This document shows positions 1 to 6,804 of a stretch of DNA of 6,993 nucleotides, in pieces. Made by a program: the position numbers and the translations under genes. Within the stretch, counting starts at the first letter, position 1. The number at the start of each line of letters is the position of its first letter. The notes under the pieces are model-generated. The model was not told where the DNA came from. It worked only from the letters and a program-made list of their open reading frames with translations, and searched no databases. Source of the stretch: CG2-30-40-21 sp043806395 (GTDB taxonomy: Bacteria > UBA9089 > CG2-30-40-21); assembly GCA_043806395.1 (NCBI GenBank), contig JAZDHC010000122.1, positions 1-6,993 of the forward strand, read 5' to 3'.

Positions 1-18
1 TCTATCATATCAATAAGT

Positions 19-35
19 TATAATAGAAAATTATA
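19..35 (+). promoter_or_regulatory. Possible -10 box in AT-rich inverted repeat upstream of the TPR gene
   Basis: A perfect TATAAT hexamer at 19-24 is followed by AGAAA and the complementary ATTATA at 30-35, about 75 bases before the chosen start of the TPR gene. The matching -35 position falls at or beyond the left edge of the window, so the promoter cannot be judged fully. TATAAT arises easily by chance in DNA this AT-rich. The rest of 1-97 shows no gene and no clear ribosome binding site. Confidence 0.25.
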
Positions 36-97
36 CCATAACTCCCCCAAAATGTCAAGCCCTTTTATTGCTTTATCTCAATTATTTTCAATGCATT

Positions 98-1297
98 ATG
101 AATAATCTTGGATTATTTTGGAATAAATCAACAGAGTCATTCAATCCCTTTTCTGAGATTAAAAAATACTTCATCCTTAACCCTCAACCTCGATTAAAAC
201 CCTTATTTTTATTCAAGTCTATTGTTTCTCTTAAGGAAGATGCTGCTGTTCTTGTCCAATTTTTTCAAGGGATAAACCTCAATCGGGACAAGATTGGTCA
301 GCAGCAACTTGATATCATATTCTTCGTAGATGATTTACTCTTGAATCAGATTATTTTCAAGTCTCCAGACTTTTATACCTTCAAGTCAGGTATTTTTCGG
401 TTTAGAGACGATGCTATGATTCATAGAGAAATTGCTCATAAAACAGGTAAGCCTTCAAAAAACGAGCAAAGGCTTGCTGATTTATCTCAGACATTCAAAG
501 CCATGACAAACGAATCATCTGATCAGACAAGGGCAGAGTTAGCCTTTGAGATAGGCAATCTTTACTATTCGCTTTCAAATCTTCAGAATGCTATGGAATA
601 TTATGAAATAGCATTACCACTGCTCAAGAAAATCAATGATCAGGCAAATGAAGCCTCTACTCTTGGTAATATTGGCGCAGTTTATCAAAATATGGGCGAG
701 TTGGATAGGGCACTGAAATATCATCAGCAGTCATTGGGGATTCATAAGCAGATAGGGGATCTGCAGGGAGAGGCTACTCAACTTGGCAATATTGGCGCAG
801 TTTATCAAAATATGGGCGAGTTGGATAGGGCATTGAAATATCATCAGCAGTCATTGGGGATTCATAAGCAAATAGGGTATCTGCAGGGAGAGGCTGCTAA
901 CCTGGGTAATATTGGCACAGTTTATCAAAATATGGGCGAGTTGGATACAGCATTGAAATATCATCAGCAGGCATTGGAGATTCATAAGCAGATAGGGTAT
1001 CTGCAGGGAGAGGCTACTATCTTGGGCAATATTGGCATAGTTTATCAAAATATGGGCGAGTTGGATACAGCATTGAAATATCATCAGCAGTCATTGGGGA
1101 TTCATAAGCAGATAGGGTATCTGCAGGGGGAATCCTCTGAGCTGGGCAATATTGGCGCAGTTTATCAAAATATGGGCGAGTTGGATACAGCATTGAAATA
1201 TCATCAGCAGGCATCAGAGATAAAGAAGCAAGTATTGCCATCCACTAACCCCCAGCAGGCAGGGGACATTGCAGAGCAACCTGTTGTATCCTTTTGA
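98..1297 (+). CDS. Tetratricopeptide-repeat (TPR) protein with five near-identical C-terminal repeats
   Basis: This is probably a cytoplasmic protein-interaction scaffold; no signal peptide, membrane segment or catalytic domain is visible. From the ATG at 98 it has 399 residues. Residues ~149-188 form a divergent TPR (FEIGNLYYSLSNLQNAMEYY). From residue 189 come four complete 40-residue repeats and a truncated fifth, each with the pattern LGNIGxVYQNMGELDxALKYHQQ then IHKQIG and LQGE, as in TPR_12-like arrays. A short polar tail follows (STNPQQAGDIAEQPVVSF). Residues 1-~115 are rich in Phe, Ile and Leu and match no family I recognise. The start is uncertain: TTG at 68, ATG at 98 and ATG at 416 are all in frame and none has a convincing Shine-Dalgarno sequence. 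The ATG at 416 would give a 293-residue protein that keeps all TPRs. No partner gene identifies its role; the downstream thyX has its own promoter. Confidence 0.8.
   Translation: MNNLGLFWNKSTESFNPFSEIKKYFILNPQPRLKPLFLFKSIVSLKEDAAVLVQFFQGINLNRDKIGQQQLDIIFFVDDLLLNQIIFKSPDFYTFKSGIFRFRDDAMIHREIAHKTGKPSKNEQRLADLSQTFKAMTNESSDQTRAELAFEIGNLYYSLSNLQNAMEYYEIALPLLKKINDQANEASTLGNIGAVYQNMGELDRALKYHQQSLGIHKQIGDLQGEATQLGNIGAVYQNMGELDRALKYHQQSLGIHKQIGYLQGEAANLGNIGTVYQNMGELDTALKYHQQALEIHKQIGYLQGEATILGNIGIVYQNMGELDTALKYHQQSLGIHKQIGYLQGESSELGNIGAVYQNMGELDTALKYHQQASEIKKQVLPSTNPQQAGDIAEQPVVSF
661..1230 (+). repeat. Tandem 120-bp repeat array encoding the TPRs (4 full copies plus a partial fifth)
   Basis: Units start at 661, 781, 901, 1021 and 1141 with an exact 120-base period (40 codons). 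Units 1 and 2 differ at only about seven of 120 positions. The core AATATTGGC, then AGTTTATCAAAATATGGGCG, is unchanged in all five apart from the codon just after GGC. The fifth unit is conserved to about 1215 and then diverges. The preceding unit (541-660) shares the protein pattern but not the DNA identity, so the array looks like a recent expansion or gene conversion of one unit. Confidence 0.93.
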
Positions 1298-1315
1298 ACC
1301 ATCCCAAAATTTTAC

Positions 1316-1344
1316 TTGTAAAGATACAAAATATATGTTATAAT
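1316..1344 (+). promoter_or_regulatory. Sigma-70-type promoter for thyX (and probably prfA-prmC)
   Basis: The -35 box TTGTAA (1316-1321) matches four of six consensus bases. After a 17-base spacer comes a perfect -10 box TATAAT (1339-1344), preceded by TG at 1336-1337 as in extended -10 promoters. Transcription would start near 1351, leaving a leader of about 24 bases that includes AGGAG at 1363-1367. It lies directly downstream of the TPR gene stop, so thyX does not depend on read-through. Confidence 0.7.
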
Positions 1345-1374
1345 AAATATGATTACTAAAGTAGGAGAATACTC

Positions 1375-2049
1375 ATGCGGGTTGAATTATTAGAGCATAC
1401 TCCAGACCCTGAACACTTGGTGTCTCTTGCTGCTAAGTTGTGTTATTCAGGCGCTGATATAGATGAATTGCTTCAAAAGGTGATAGCAGAGCAAACAACT
1501 GCTTTTATCCACAAGTTATTGAAGATGGGGCATCTTTCTCCATTTGAGCATATCAACTTTACCTTTGGGATTGAAGGTATATCAAGGGCAGCATCTCATC
1601 AATTGGTCAGGCATAGAATCGCTTCCTATTCTCAACAAAGCCAGAGATATGTGACCTATCAGACTATTGAGTTTGTAATGCCGGAAAGTATTTCTTCTGC
1701 AGGTTTGTCTACAAGATTTTCTGAGGCAATGGAATATCTTCAAGGGATTTATCATGAACTTATCTCCTCTGGTATCCCGCCAGAAGATGCCAGATTTGTC
1801 CTGCCAAATGCATGTGCCACCAAGATTATTGTGACCATGAATGCCAGAGAGTTAATGCATTTTTTCCGCTTGCGATGTTGCAATCGTGCTCAGTGGGAGA
1901 TACGGGCTATGGCTGTAGAGATGCTGAGGTGTGTAAAGACTGTTGCAGCCAATATCTTTGCTAACTCTGGCCCTGCCTGTGTTGATGGTAATTGTTCGGA
2001 GGGTGAAATGTCCTGCGGTAAGCCATGGAAAAGAGGTGGGCTGAATTGA
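1375..2049 (+). CDS. thyX: Flavin-dependent thymidylate synthase ThyX
   Basis: ThyX makes dTMP from dUMP using methylenetetrahydrofolate as carbon donor and FAD/NAD(P)H as reductant, replacing ThyA. The 224-residue length fits the family. The signature RHRX7S is present: R79-H80-R81 then S89, within RHRIASYSQQSQRY. The flavin-side segment GHLSPFEH is at 52-59. The dUMP-binding segment NARELMHFFRLRCCNRAQWE is at 156-175; Arg167 appears to correspond to Arg174 of the Thermotoga maritima enzyme. The C-terminus carries Cys202, Cys207 and Cys214 (C-X4-C-X6-C), which the classical mechanism does not need. The ATG start has AGGAG seven bases upstream, so the start is firm. No thyA or dihydrofolate reductase gene is in the window. 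The gene is intact and probably leads the transcript containing prfA and prmC. Confidence 0.96.
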   Translation: MRVELLEHTPDPEHLVSLAAKLCYSGADIDELLQKVIAEQTTAFIHKLLKMGHLSPFEHINFTFGIEGISRAASHQLVRHRIASYSQQSQRYVTYQTIEFVMPESISSAGLSTRFSEAMEYLQGIYHELISSGIPPEDARFVLPNACATKIIVTMNARELMHFFRLRCCNRAQWEIRAMAVEMLRCVKTVAANIFANSGPACVDGNCSEGEMSCGKPWKRGGLN

Positions 2050-2109
2050 ATATTATCAGAATATGCAGTATTTACTATCACTAATCATTCTCCACCAATC
2101 GTCAGCTAC

Positions 2110-2115
2110 AAGGTG
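2110..2115 (+). promoter_or_regulatory. Ribosome binding site that fixes the prfA start
   Basis: AAGGTG at 2110-2115 lies six bases before the ATG at 2122. An in-frame GTG at 2113 would sit inside this site and lacks one of its own, so ATG 2122 is preferred. The resulting N-terminus, MFEKLKQL, is also what release factor 1 proteins normally show. Confidence 0.7.
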
Positions 2116-2121
2116 ATATTA

Positions 2122-3201
2122 ATGTTTGAAAAATTAAAGCAACTGAAAACCGAATACGATGATTTAGCCCATAAACTATCAGATCCATCCCTTATGACTG
2201 ATATGGAGACATATAAGAAGTATGCCAAAAAAAGGGCACAGATAGAACCATTGGTAGAAAAATGGATGGAATGTGAAAAGGTAGAGGAGGAAATCTCTAA
2301 CTGTAATTCATTATTGGACCATGAACAGGATGAGGAATTGAGGCAAATGGTCACGGAAGAGATTGAAGGGTTAAAAGAAAAAAAAGAGGTGTTAATCAAG
2401 CAGATTGAAGATATTCTTACACCTGATGAAGATGCTCAATATATAAACAAAAACAGTATCATGGAGATTCGGGCTGGTACAGGTGGAGAGGAATCAGGGC
2501 TTTTTGCCGGGGATCTCTTTCGAATGTACTCCCGTTATATTCAAAATATGGGCTGGAAATTAGATGTCATGAGCTCAAACCCTACAGAGATGGGAGGGTT
2601 TAAGGAGATAGTCTTTTCTGTAGAGGGTGAAAATGCCTATAATTGCCTCAAGTTTGAGAGCGGCACCCATCGTGTCCAACGAGTGCCAGTTACAGAAACA
2701 AGTGGACGAATCCATACCTCAGCTGCTACTGTTGCAGTAATGGTTGAACCAGAGGATGTAGATATAGTAGTTCGTTTGGAAGACTTAAAGATTGATACCT
2801 ATCGATCAACCGGAGCAGGCGGACAACATATTAATACCACCGATTCTGCTATAAGGATCACTCATCTGCCCAGTGGATTAGTAGTAACCTGCCAGGATGA
2901 AAGATCGCAACATAAGAACAAGGCAAAGGCAATGCAGGTTCTCAGGGCAAGATTATTTGCTCATGCCCAGGAGCAACAATACGCTGAACTCTCTCAAACT
3001 CGTAAACTACAGGTTGGAACAGGGGATAGGAGTGAAAAGATAAGAACATATAATTATCCACAAAACAGAATAACAGACCATCGCATTGGGCTGAGCCTTT
3101 ACAAATTAGAATTAATTATGAATAGTGGTGGATTGGATGAAATGATTGCCGCCCTTGCCAAGGCAGCAAAGGTGAAAGGGATGGGGAAAGACCAAGAATA
3201 G
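2122..3201 (+). CDS. prfA: Peptide chain release factor 1 (RF1)
   Basis: RF1 recognises UAA and UAG stop codons in the ribosomal A site and triggers release of the finished peptide. The 359 residues match the usual length. Order: an N-terminal helical, coiled-coil-like region (~1-100), the conserved AGTGGEES segment (118-125), then RVQRVPVTET (184-193). The tripeptide PVT at 189-191 is the PxT stop-codon motif that marks RF1 rather than RF2 (SPF). The catalytic GGQ is at 233-235 within STGAGGQHINTTDSAIR, with Gln235 the residue methylated by PrmC. The conserved RIRTYNYPQNRITDHR-type segment follows at ~306-321 (here KIRTYNYP). The gene starts 72 bases after thyX with no obvious terminator between; TTGAAT/TATTTA at 2046-2074 is at best a weak internal promoter. 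The stop is 10 bases before prmC, so co-translation of the pair is likely. Confidence 0.97.
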   Translation: MFEKLKQLKTEYDDLAHKLSDPSLMTDMETYKKYAKKRAQIEPLVEKWMECEKVEEEISNCNSLLDHEQDEELRQMVTEEIEGLKEKKEVLIKQIEDILTPDEDAQYINKNSIMEIRAGTGGEESGLFAGDLFRMYSRYIQNMGWKLDVMSSNPTEMGGFKEIVFSVEGENAYNCLKFESGTHRVQRVPVTETSGRIHTSAATVAVMVEPEDVDIVVRLEDLKIDTYRSTGAGGQHINTTDSAIRITHLPSGLVVTCQDERSQHKNKAKAMQVLRARLFAHAQEQQYAELSQTRKLQVGTGDRSEKIRTYNYPQNRITDHRIGLSLYKLELIMNSGGLDEMIAALAKAAKVKGMGKDQE

Positions 3202-3211
3202 GGGCAATAAA

Positions 3212-4066
3212 ATGACCACACTTGATGCCTTGCATGGTGCAATAGATTCACTGAAATGTGCAGGAATAGAAACAGCTACAACAGATGCAGAATGGCTGCT
3301 GGAGGATGTTGTTTCTCTAAAGCGACATCAATTATACCTTCAAAATCGCCCCTTGACAGATAAAGAAATAACCCGTTATACAATATCAATAAAAAGAAGG
3401 TGTAACCATGAGCCAGTAGCATATATTATTGGTTACAAAACCTTTCTTGATTGGGAATTTGCTGTTAGCCCTCAGGTTCTTATCCCAAGATGGGAGACAG
3501 AGGTATTGGTAAATGAGCTATGTAATCATTTTCATCCCTACTGGAGGGTTGGCATAGAGATTGGTACGGGAAGTGGGGCAATTGCAATCAGTCTGGCTTT
3601 GAGGTTGCCTGATATTCAAGTTTATGCCACAGATATTTCAGCCTCAGCACTACAGATAGCATGGCTCAATGCAAAACAACTTGGAGTAATGAAAAGAATT
3701 ACATTCCTTCAAGGGAATATGCTCTCTATTCTCTCCGGGCTAAATTTAGAAGGAAGGGTAGATTTTATCGTCTCCAATCCACCTTATATCATTAGCAAAG
3801 AAATAGATGATTTACCCTCAGATGTCAGAGATTTTGAGCCAAGGGTGGCATTAGATGGTGGTGAGGATGGGCTTGATTATTATAAAAAGATCATCGAGAA
3901 TGCACCGAATTATCTTATGTCCGGAGGCTATTTGGCGTTTGAGGTTGGTCCATGTCAGGCAAAACCTGTAAAAGAATTAATGCAGAAATGCTTTGAGACA
4001 CAAATCATAAATGACCTGTGTCAGAGAGAACGAGTAGTATTGGGGAGCAGATATGGTTCAGAATGA
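3212..4066 (+). CDS. prmC: Release factor glutamine methyltransferase PrmC (HemK)
   Basis: PrmC is a cytoplasmic S-adenosylmethionine-dependent enzyme that methylates the GGQ glutamine of release factors, which improves termination. The 284 residues fit the family. An N-terminal helical substrate-binding domain (~1-75) includes HEPVAYIIGYKTFLDWEF. The linker has PRWETE at 92-97, where PRPETE/PRPDTE is commoner. The Rossmann-like domain has motif I EIGTGSGAIAISLAL (116-130), the acidic residue Asp141 after beta-2, and the catalytic NPPY at 189-192 within SNPPYI. ALDGGEDGLDYY follows at 213-224, as expected. AGGGG at 3200-3204 overlaps the prfA stop codon and lies seven bases before the ATG, which supports the start and tight coupling to prfA. 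The gene is intact, and the adjacent prfA encodes a substrate. Confidence 0.96.
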   Translation: MTTLDALHGAIDSLKCAGIETATTDAEWLLEDVVSLKRHQLYLQNRPLTDKEITRYTISIKRRCNHEPVAYIIGYKTFLDWEFAVSPQVLIPRWETEVLVNELCNHFHPYWRVGIEIGTGSGAIAISLALRLPDIQVYATDISASALQIAWLNAKQLGVMKRITFLQGNMLSILSGLNLEGRVDFIVSNPPYIISKEIDDLPSDVRDFEPRVALDGGEDGLDYYKKIIENAPNYLMSGGYLAFEVGPCQAKPVKELMQKCFETQIINDLCQRERVVLGSRYGSE

Positions 4067-4086
4067 GTAATTACAAAAAATGTAAC

Positions 4087-4200
4087 AGTTCAGCTAACCG
4101 CAGAGACGCAGAGAAACAGAGAGGGTCAAAAGAAAAAATCCGTAGTCTGTTTTCTGTAGCCTGATTTATTCTCTGCGTCTTTGCGCCTCTGCGGTGAACT
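4087..4200. repeat. Imperfect inverted-repeat element built from CGCAGAG words, between prmC and glnN
   Basis: The left arm (4087-4115) reads AGTTCA, five unpaired bases, then CCGCAGAGACGCAGAGAA. The right arm (4169-4200) is TTCTCTGCG, TCTTTGCGCC, TCTGCGG, TGAACT. The right arm is the reverse complement of the left with eight extra bases (CTTTGCGC) and without the GCTAA insert. Inside the loop AAACAGA (4114-4120) and TCTGTTT (4146-4152) can also pair. The element has no T-run and no reading frame. From general familiarity, CGCAGAGACGCAGAG-type sequences recur between genes in many environmental bacterial genomes; only one copy lies here. It may affect transcript ends, but the sequence does not show this. 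Confidence 0.75.
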
Positions 4201-4253
4201 ATTACCAAAAAATTAACAATGTGGGGGTTACCAAAAGGCATAAATTTTTACTT

Positions 4254-4259
4254 TATAAT
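4254..4259 (+). promoter_or_regulatory. Candidate -10 box of the glnN promoter
   Basis: A perfect TATAAT lies 61 bases before the glnN ATG. No good -35 box sits 16-18 bases upstream; the nearest candidate, TTACCA (4228-4233), is 20 bases away. An activator-dependent promoter is one explanation, chance in AT-rich DNA another. No sigma-54 GG-N10-GC pattern was found. The leader between this box and the gene contains a small hairpin, CAGTG (4273-4277) with CACTG (4287-4291). Confidence 0.35.
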
Positions 4260-4320
4260 AATAAACGCATTGCAGTGTCTTTATTTCACTGACAAGAATT
4301 AAACAAAAAGGAGTTACAAT

Positions 4321-6522
4321 ATGGCAGGACGCAAGGACATCATTTTGGACATCACAGAGAACAGAGCTTTAAGGTCAACAATTGATCCAAATGTAAAGGG
4401 GAAATCAATCGCTGAATACTATGGCATCAATTGTTTTAATGATAAGGTCATGAAGGAGTATTTGCCTTACAGGGCTTATCAGCAATTAAAAAGCGTAATT
4501 AAAAATAATGGCAAGATTGATGAAAAGCTGGCTGAAGAGGTAGCACATGGCATGAAAGAATGGGCTATTAGCAAGGGTGCAACACATTTTACACATTGGT
4601 TCCAGCCAATGACTGGTGCAACTGCAGAAAAGCATGACAGTTTTTTAAGTTTTGATGATGACGGTCTTCATGTTGACAGGTTTTCAGGTAAAAACTTAAG
4701 TCAGGGCGAACCAGATGCATCAAGCTTTCCCAGCGGCGGTCTTCGAGCTACCTTTGAGGCACGGGGTTATACGGCATGGGATCCGACATCACCAACATTT
4801 ATAGTAGAAAATGTTAATGGTGCAACCCTTTGTGTTCCAACCATATTTTTGTCATATACTGGTGAGGCACTCGATAAAAAGACACCTTTACTACGATCTA
4901 TAGAGACAGTAAATGAGCAGGCTTTGAGGATATTGCGGTTATTTAACAATTCAATTGCTACCAAGGTATATACAACTATGGGTCCTGAACAGGAATATTT
5001 TCTTGTAGACAAGACCTATTTTAATCAGAGACCAGATTTAATGCTAACTGGCAGAACATTATTTGGTGCAAAACCACCAAAGGGTCAAGAAATGGAAGAC
5101 CATTATTTTGGCAGCATCAAGGATAGAATCATAGCTGTTATGCACGATGCAGAAGCAGAATTGTACAAATTAGGAATTCCCATAAAGACACGGCATAACG
5201 AGGTTGCACCTGCTCAGTATGAAATAGCACCCATATTTGAGGATACAAATGTAGCTACTGACCATAATCAAATGACTATGGAGGTATTGCGAAGGGTAGC
5301 AAGCAGGCATAACTTAGCCCTTCTGCTTCATGAAAAGCCATTTTCTGGTATCAATGGCTCAGGAAAGCATAATAATTGGTCAATGTCTGACTCAGAGGGC
5401 AATAATTTGCTTGAGCCGGGCAAAACACCACATGACAACTTACAGTTTTTAACATTTCTTATAGCAACGGTAAAGGCTGTGTACAAGTATGCTGATCTAC
5501 TGAGGGCTTCAATTGCCTCAGCCGGTAATGATCACAGGCTTGGCGCTAATGAAGCCCCACCTGCAATTATGTCTGTGTTTCTTGGGCAACAATTAACCTA
5601 TATATTGGATAATATTGAAAATAACAAGAAAACAGAATACACAGATAGAGAGATTATTGATCTGGGTATAAGCAAATTGCCTGTTATCTCAAGGGATAAC
5701 ACAGATCGTAACCGAACATCACCCTTTGCCTTTACAGGAAACAAGTTTGAATTCCGTGCAGTTGGTTCAGCACAGTCCATAGCTGTACCCAATTATACAA
5801 TCAATGCCATGGTTACCATTATTTTTGATGAATTTGCTCAAGCTATAGAAGCAAATCTGCAAAAAGGTATGGAATTAAATAAAGCTGTAATGGAGGTGCT
5901 CATTCCAGCGATTAAAGAAACAAAGCCCATCCGCTTTGAAGGCAACAACTATGATCCGGAATGGGAGAAAGAGGCTGAGAGACGAGGGTTGCCCAATAAG
6001 AAAACCACCCCTGAGGCATTGAAAGATTTTGTGTCACTCAAAAACAAAGAGGTGTTTACCAAATACAATATCCTTTCCAATGAGGAGATAGAGGCAAGAT
6101 ACATTATCTTTGTTGAAAAATATATCAAGACAATAAACATCGAGGCTGAAACTGCATTAACTATGGCAAAAACAATTATTCTGCCATCTGCGATAAAGTA
6201 TCAGACCATTATAGCCAATTCTGTTAATGCTATCAGCTCGATAAAGGGGATAGGGTCAAACATAATTGAGGATCAGACCAAACTATTGAACAATTACTCA
6301 AATCTGATCCTACAATTGAATAAAAAGATCGCAGAGCTTGAGGACAAATTAAATATTGCAGCCAATATGCATGGTGATGATGAAAAGCAAGCAGATGCTT
6401 ATTGCAACAGCGTTTTGCCAGTTATGAATGAATTGCGAGAAGTAGCTGATATGCTTGAAGTTGAGACAGACGATGAGTGCTGGGTGCTGCCAAAGTATAG
6501 AGAAATGTTGTTTATATTTTAA
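4321..6522 (+). CDS. glnN: Glutamine synthetase type III (GSIII, GlnN)
   Basis: GlnN makes glutamine from glutamate, ammonia and ATP, the main entry of ammonium into biosynthesis, as a large cytoplasmic oligomer. At 733 residues it is of type III size (~700-730), far longer than GSI (~450-470). The GSIII N-terminal domain includes THFTHWFQPMTGATAEKHDSF (positions 88-108) and FPSGGLRATFEARGYTAWDP (136-155). Catalytic-domain motifs: GPEQEYFLVD (221-230), RHNEVAPAQYE (291-301), the loop NGSGKHNNWS (345-354), RLGANEAPPA (406-415), NRTSPFAFTG (464-473) and FEFRAVGS (477-484), together giving the glutamate, metal and ATP ligands. The ~150-residue C-terminal extension is helical, with coiled-coil character near 650-680. 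AAGGAG at 4308-4313 with seven-base spacing supports the ATG. I see no GSI-type adenylylation site. No glnB, amtB or gltBD lies nearby, so it is probably monocistronic, flanked by an inverted repeat and a strong 3' hairpin. Confidence 0.97.
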   Translation: MAGRKDIILDITENRALRSTIDPNVKGKSIAEYYGINCFNDKVMKEYLPYRAYQQLKSVIKNNGKIDEKLAEEVAHGMKEWAISKGATHFTHWFQPMTGATAEKHDSFLSFDDDGLHVDRFSGKNLSQGEPDASSFPSGGLRATFEARGYTAWDPTSPTFIVENVNGATLCVPTIFLSYTGEALDKKTPLLRSIETVNEQALRILRLFNNSIATKVYTTMGPEQEYFLVDKTYFNQRPDLMLTGRTLFGAKPPKGQEMEDHYFGSIKDRIIAVMHDAEAELYKLGIPIKTRHNEVAPAQYEIAPIFEDTNVATDHNQMTMEVLRRVASRHNLALLLHEKPFSGINGSGKHNNWSMSDSEGNNLLEPGKTPHDNLQFLTFLIATVKAVYKYADLLRASIASAGNDHRLGANEAPPAIMSVFLGQQLTYILDNIENNKKTEYTDREIIDLGISKLPVISRDNTDRNRTSPFAFTGNKFEFRAVGSAQSIAVPNYTINAMVTIIFDEFAQAIEANLQKGMELNKAVMEVLIPAIKETKPIRFEGNNYDPEWEKEAERRGLPNKKTTPEALKDFVSLKNKEVFTKYNILSNEEIEARYIIFVEKYIKTINIEAETALTMAKTIILPSAIKYQTIIANSVNAISSIKGIGSNIIEDQTKLLNNYSNLILQLNKKIAELEDKLNIAANMHGDDEKQADAYCNSVLPVMNELREVADMLEVETDDECWVLPKYREMLFIF

Positions 6523-6535
6523 GCAGACTATTGGG

Positions 6536-6564
6536 GAGGGGGGTGTATTGAATGCACCCCCCTC
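6536..6564 (+). terminator. Strong GC-rich hairpin after glnN, probable terminator or mRNA 3' end
   Basis: GAGGGGGGTGTAT (6536-6548) pairs with ATGCACCCCCCTC (6552-6564) around a three-base TGA loop: 13 pairs with a single G-T wobble. It begins 13 bases after the glnN stop codon. There is no T-run after it on either strand, so it is not a standard intrinsic terminator. It could stop transcription weakly, protect the mRNA 3' end, or act with Rho. Confidence 0.55.
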
Positions 6565-6631
6565 TGGAAAACTATTACAGCAATGAATAACACTGAATTA
6601 CAGATAATAATATGTCAGCACAAGATCCCTC

Positions 6632-6784
6632 GTCGACAGGCTGTTACGGAATAGGCATTTGGCCATAAGATGCATACAATATGTTGTCCGTATTCCGTAG
6701 GGACATCCCCTTGTGGGTGTCCGTCTGTTGATTATCCGTTGCGTTTGTGACCGTTTGGTGCGTTTTACGGACAGGGACAAGCCC
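6632..6784. repeat. Structured dispersed-type repeat, copy 1
   Basis: This 153-base unit recurs at 6819-6970 with four differences: three G/A changes and one missing C. It is full of self-complementary segments. TACGGAATA (6645-6653) pairs with TATTCCGTA (6691-6699). GGACATCCC (6701-6709) pairs with GGGTGTCC (6715-6722) with one bulge. GGACAGGG (6769-6776) pairs with CCCTGTCC (6782-6789), running just past the shared unit. No credible gene lies in it; short minus-strand frames are by-products. The unit resembles intergenic repeat families of environmental bacteria, but I cannot name the family. Confidence 0.8.
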
Positions 6785-6804
6785 TGTCCCTACGACAATT
6801 TTAG

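Noticed and set aside
68..97. TTG at 68 as the start of the TPR gene
   Set aside because: It is a rare start codon with no ribosome binding site, and an ATG follows ten codons later; even that ATG is uncertain.
661..1230. CRISPR array
   Set aside because: The period is 120 bases with no separation into short repeats and unique spacers, and the array is in frame inside a TPR gene.
851..1241. Two overlapping minus-strand reading frames of 74-77 codons in the TPR region
   Set aside because: They are repetitive antisense shadows of the 120-base array; each repeats the same peptide every 40 codons and none has independent gene features.
2113..2121. GTG at 2113 as the prfA start
   Set aside because: It lies inside the AAGGTG ribosome binding site for the ATG at 2122 and would add three residues not typical of RF1.
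4067..4200. Standard intrinsic terminator after prmC
   Set aside because: The inverted repeat has a long, partly unpaired loop and no T-run after either arm, so I list it as a repeat element rather than a terminator.
4201..4320. Sigma-54 promoter or glutamine riboswitch upstream of glnN
   Set aside because: I found no GG-N10-GC spacing of the -24/-12 type and no recognisable riboswitch core; only a small 5-bp hairpin is present.
4767..6140. Minus-strand frames of 63-81 codons inside glnN
   Set aside because: They lie wholly antisense to a clearly functional glutamine synthetase and have no features of their own.
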